From Pseudomonas sp. UBA2684 (GTDB lineage Bacteria; Pseudomonadota; Gammaproteobacteria; Pseudomonadales; Pseudomonadaceae): a stretch of DNA of 64,000 nt. Where the stretch lies: NCBI GenBank assembly GCA_002354655.1, contig DELY01000040.1, forward strand, positions 1 through 64,000, in the 5' to 3' direction. The notes below the pieces were generated by a model, which did no database searches, was not told the origin of the DNA, and saw nothing but the letters and a program-made list of their open reading frames with translations. Every line of letters begins with the position of its first letter. Position 1 is the first letter of the stretch. This document shows, piece by piece, positions 61,966 through 64,000 of the stretch. Position numbers and translations under genes: made by a program.

Positions 61966-62652
61966 TCAATGCACGATGAGGCGTTCACGTACCAAGACCT
62001 GAGCCTGTTGGGTCAGTTGGTCGAGTTGCCGGTCGCGCTGTTTCTCCGCATCGCTCATGGCCCGTTTGCCGTGCTGCTTCACCAGGTAGGCGTGGATCTG
62101 CCGGACTTCCTTGGATTGGAAGATCGGTGCCAGATCCTGCACGGCCAGCATGCCGTCCGCGCTGTAGTCCCGAGTGTTCATCAGCACTTGCGGCCCCCGC
62201 GCCGCCAGCACCTGAAAACCCATGGCCTCGAAGGTCGGCACCTTGCTGGCCACACAGGCCAGTTCGGCATGCGGGTGACGGCTGATCATCTGTTGCAGCA
62301 TGGCGCGGGCAATGCCGTGGCGGCGCTGGCTGGCCTGCACGGCCATATAGGCCAGGCTACAGGCCTCGGGGGCGTCCTTGACCGGCAGATACAGGGCAAA
62401 GCCCAGCACCTGCGAGGGATCCAGATCGTCCAGGGCCAGGATCAACCGCGCGCTGGTCTCCAGGGCACTGTCCATCGCCTGCAGGTACAGGTGCATCTCG
62501 TAGCCAATCACGTACTGGTACAGCTGGTAGAGGGGATTACTGGGCGTCAGCGATACCGGGCTGATGTCGCTGAAGTAGTCCACCACCATCTGCAGAATCT
62601 GGCTTTTCAGTGACTCGGGTGGTGGGGTGTCCAGGTGTACAAGGGTGAACAT
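61966..62652 (-). CDS. GNAT-family acetyltransferase
   Basis: The 228-residue protein has the acetyl-CoA loop RRHGIARAMLQQMISRHP (about 110-127) preceded by SLAYMAVQASQ. A C-terminal extension of about 60 residues is helical and Gln/Lys/Arg-rich (AEKQRDRQLDQLTQQAQVLV), probably a coiled coil. The substrate is unknown. It diverges from the methyltransferase gene. Confidence 0.85.
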   Translation of the reverse strand: MFTLVHLDTPPPESLKSQILQMVVDYFSDISPVSLTPSNPLYQLYQYVIGYEMHLYLQAMDSALETSARLILALDDLDPSQVLGFALYLPVKDAPEACSLAYMAVQASQRRHGIARAMLQQMISRHPHAELACVASKVPTFEAMGFQVLAARGPQVLMNTRDYSADGMLAVQDLAPIFQSKEVRQIHAYLVKQHGKRAMSDAEKQRDRQLDQLTQQAQVLVRERLIVH

Positions 62653-62822
62653 CGTCAGTCTGGCTCCGGGGCTTGCGCGATTGCGCTGTCGGCGTGGGCG
62701 GCATTGTAACGCCCGCGGAGTTGATCCTTGCCACGGGTAAGTGGGCGGCAGCTGAACGGGGCTGGCCAGGCTTGGGCTATGATGCGCCCCCGCAAAAGCT
62801 GCTCGCCAATCATCAGGTCACT

Positions 62823-63566
62823 ATGTCCGTTAATGCCCTCTATACCGACCTGTCTGATTATTACGATCTGATGTGTGCCGATATCGACTACCAGGCGCAG
62901 AGCCACTGTATCCACCGGCTGCAGCAGCTGTTTGGTAACGCCGGCACCCGCCACCTCGATCTGGCCTGTGGTACGGGTCCGCATGTGCGCCATTTCATCG
63001 ATTCCGGCTACACCAGCAGTGGCCTCGATATTAATCAGCCGATGTTGGACAAGGCCGCCATTCGTTGCCCGCAAGCGCACTTCGCGTTGCAGGATATGTG
63101 CAGTTTCACGGTGGATGAGCCGCTGGACCTGATCACCTGCTTCCTCTATTCCATTCATTACAGCGGCGGGATCGAGCGGTTGAAAGCCTGCATCGTCAGT
63201 GTGCATGCGGCACTCGAGGCCGATGGCCTGTTCTGCTTTAACGTTGTCGACAAGGGCAAAATCGACAACAGCCTATTTGCGGCGCATAGCATTGAACATG
63301 ATGAAGGCCTGTTCACCTTCAGTTCTGGCTGGAGTTACGGCGGCGAGGGCGAGAAGCAGTCGTTGCGGCTGCGGATTGAGAAATCGACGGCAGGACAAAC
63401 CGAGGTGTGGGACGACGAGCACCCCATGGTCGCTGTGGGTTTTGTTGAGTTGCAGGCGCTGTTACAGCCGTACTTTGACGTGCATGTGCTTGAGCATGAT
63501 TACCAGAAGATCATTCAGTGGGATGGGGCGTCTGGGAATGCCCTATTCGCCTGCGTAAAAAAGTAG
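62823..63566 (+). CDS. Class I SAM-dependent methyltransferase
   Basis: The 247-residue enzyme has the SAM motif HLDLACGTGPHVRHFIDSGY (about 44-63), then GLDINQPMLDKA, then FALQDMCSF and the motif LDLITCFLYSIHY. The start is MSVNALYTD. It resembles small-molecule methyltransferases of the YbxB/UbiE-like group. The substrate is not visible. The gene diverges from the acetyltransferase. Confidence 0.88.
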   Translation: MSVNALYTDLSDYYDLMCADIDYQAQSHCIHRLQQLFGNAGTRHLDLACGTGPHVRHFIDSGYTSSGLDINQPMLDKAAIRCPQAHFALQDMCSFTVDEPLDLITCFLYSIHYSGGIERLKACIVSVHAALEADGLFCFNVVDKGKIDNSLFAAHSIEHDEGLFTFSSGWSYGGEGEKQSLRLRIEKSTAGQTEVWDDEHPMVAVGFVELQALLQPYFDVHVLEHDYQKIIQWDGASGNALFACVKK

Positions 63567-64000
63567 TGCGTTGATCGACAACGCGGGTGGCCGCTTTGTG
63601 TCGTCCATGCGATGCGCATATCCAGGCTGCTTTGCTGTTTGTGGGAGGGGCTTTAGCCGCGAGCCGGTCAGTCCGGTTTTGTAGGATGGGTGGAGCGTAG
63701 CGATACCCATCGCTGGACTGGCCAAGACTGAATGTCTAACGGATGGTTAGACGCCGCTTCTGTTTTGTTATCGGGTAATGGTTCCGCCCTTACGGCGGCT
63801 CACTTTTGGCAGACGCCCGGATGGCCGGCCCCGCCAAAAGTAAGCAAAAAGTCTTGCCCCTTGCATACGGCCCGACTTCGTCGACTTGATTCGCTTCGCT
63901 CACCCTTCGGGCCAGCCTGCGGCTGTTACTTCGCTGCGCTCCGTTTCCTCGTTCCATCATTGCTCCAGGGGCACGCCGCGAAGGGCCATCCCTGGCCCAT
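63567..64000. repeat. Gene-free end of the window with a REP and a repeat-like GC-rich region
   Basis: A REP copy (GGGGCTTTAGCCGCGAGC) lies at 63641-63664. From about 63790 the sequence TCACTTTTGGCAGACGCC and CCAAAAGTAAGCAAAAAGTC resembles an intergenic repeat that I recall from many pseudomonad genomes; its function is unknown. No supported gene is present before the window ends. Confidence 0.5.

Overview
The window reads as chromosomal DNA of a Pseudomonas-type gammaproteobacterium. GC content is high, small REP-type hairpins recur between genes, and a REP-associated transposase sits among its own REPs. Two gene blocks keep an order I recall from P. aeruginosa: about PA3286 to PA3280 (FabH-like, ECF sigma, anti-sigma, small Cys-rich protein, DUF692, DUF2063, OprO/P-like porin), and about PA3228 to PA3223 (ABC exporter, PpiA, hydrolase, LysR, small secreted protein, azoreductase). 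These assignments come from memory and visible motifs; no database search was run.

Positions 1 to about 3550 are the right end of a mobile element that runs off the left edge. It holds a partial membrane protein, a membrane-anchored protein of unknown role, a frameshifted KilA-N phage gene, an AT-rich hairpin-dense stretch behind a near-consensus promoter, and a large serine recombinase. The element has split a host FKBP-type peptidyl-prolyl isomerase gene, leaving only its first half (3534-3734), so the FKBP promoter now points into the recombinase gene.

Positions 3.7-13 kb are ordinary core genes: a UvrD-like helicase, DMT, MFS and LysE-type transporters, an AraC regulator, a secreted lipase-like hydrolase and an FMN-dependent glutamate-synthase-like protein. 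The most notable block is 13.25-18 kb. A ketoacyl-synthase III, an ECF sigma factor and a zinc-finger anti-sigma overlap one another. They are followed by a four-gene RiPP operon of the HvfABCD/bufferin type: a secreted precursor with six cysteines in a 17-residue period, an MNIO (DUF692) modifying enzyme, a DUF2063 partner and a DoxX membrane protein. An ECF-like promoter lies in front of the precursor. An OprP/OprO-like porin follows.

Positions 19.6-48 kb mix housekeeping and accessory genes: a ParB-like gene with an internal stop, a RAYT transposase with flanking REPs, an ABC exporter, a DEAD-box helicase, a subtilase with a changed catalytic Asp motif, a PQQ-type sugar dehydrogenase, an LTA-synthase-like protein, tRNA-Thr(CGT), periplasmic MsrB-MsrA, acetate uptake (YjcH-ActP) and a diguanylate cyclase. 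At 48.1-51.4 kb a PP2C phosphatase, a membrane Ser/Thr kinase and a membrane FHA protein form a compact signalling cassette. The remainder (51.4-64 kb) holds lipoproteins, a YebC-family protein, a TSUP permease, PpiC, a CAP-domain protein, MdaB with a YgiN-like monooxygenase, a PfpI/DJ-1 protein, a PAS-GAF-GGDEF cyclase, acetyltransferases and a methyltransferase. Several perfect long palindromes without T-tracts lie in the gaps.
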